A stretch of 42,896 nucleotides of DNA from Streptomyces oryzae (GTDB taxonomy: Bacteria > Actinomycetota > Actinomycetes > Streptomycetales > Streptomycetaceae): contig NZ_JADKMA010000037.1 in assembly GCF_017676365.1 (NCBI RefSeq), positions 1 to 42,896 on the forward strand. Direction: 5' to 3'. The translations under genes were made by a program, and so were the position numbers. How positions within the stretch are numbered: the stretch's first letter is position 1; each line of letters starts with the position of its first letter. This document shows positions 42,766-42,896 of the stretch, piece by piece. Below the pieces are notes generated by a model. It was not told where the DNA came from and did not search any database. It saw nothing but the letters and a program-made list of their open reading frames with translations.

Positions 42766-42896
42766 GGCCGGCTGTGGGCCAGGGCCGCACCGGCCAGTTG
42801 CTGCTCCGGCTCACGGGGATGGCTGGGGCAGGGGCAGCAGGCATGCGCGGGGGTGTGGGCGGCGTGGGGGCGCGGCAAGGTCGTGCAGGGGGTTGC

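Overview
The window looks like a Streptomyces (or close actinomycete) chromosome segment, probably from an accessory-rich arm. GC is very high, GTG/TTG starts are common, and the gene families (bxl-type xylan utilisation, DUF4246, LLM oxidoreductase, Trypco2, IS families) are typical of the genus. No tRNA or rRNA was recognised.

Region 1 (about 10-8274) is an arabinoxylan-utilisation locus: a secreted GH62 arabinofuranosidase, a GH3 beta-xylosidase/glucosidase, a LacI-family repressor and a divergent sugar ABC importer (binding lipoprotein plus two permeases; no ATPase, so a shared MsiK-type ATPase is inferred). CGAAA/TTTCG palindromes before the importer and before GH62, plus one inside GH62, fit a single repressor.

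Region 2 (8327-13848, minus strand) is a three-gene run: TPR protein, SAM methyltransferase and a large NACHT NTPase with tandem repeats. Region 3 (14147-16715) pairs an arginase-superfamily protein (Cys in place of the first metal-binding His) with a DUF4246 putative 2OG-Fe(II) oxygenase. Region 4 (16896-20314) is a LysR regulator divergent from SnoaL-like and cupin genes, a fused-on remnant of a VOC protein, and a polytopic membrane protein.

Region 5 (20315-27487) is a gene graveyard: fragments of IS3, IS481 and IS5 transposases, a phosphoglycerate mutase tail, a WYL-like tail, a methyltransferase tail, broken Trypco2 and ankyrin genes, and a small degenerate type I-E CRISPR array without cas genes. 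Among these are a few intact-looking items: a secreted 161-residue protein with a perfect terminator, and a 19-residue peptide ORF with its own ribosome binding site and terminator.

Region 6 (27533-33795) is a complete module: lipoprotein with a duplicated Cys-containing repeat, membrane adaptor, ABC ATPase and MacB-like permease on the minus strand with start/stop overlaps, divergent from an OmpR-type response regulator and histidine kinase. This looks like a two-component-controlled envelope-stress or antibiotic efflux system.

Region 7 (33796-42896) is again IS-rich (IS110, IS5, IS5, IS630 remnants) but contains a KOW-DUF1963 protein, a SUKH-like/ankyrin protein, an LLM flavin oxidoreductase, a small membrane protein and a frameshifted RidA pseudogene. 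Family assignments are from reading motifs, not from database searches.
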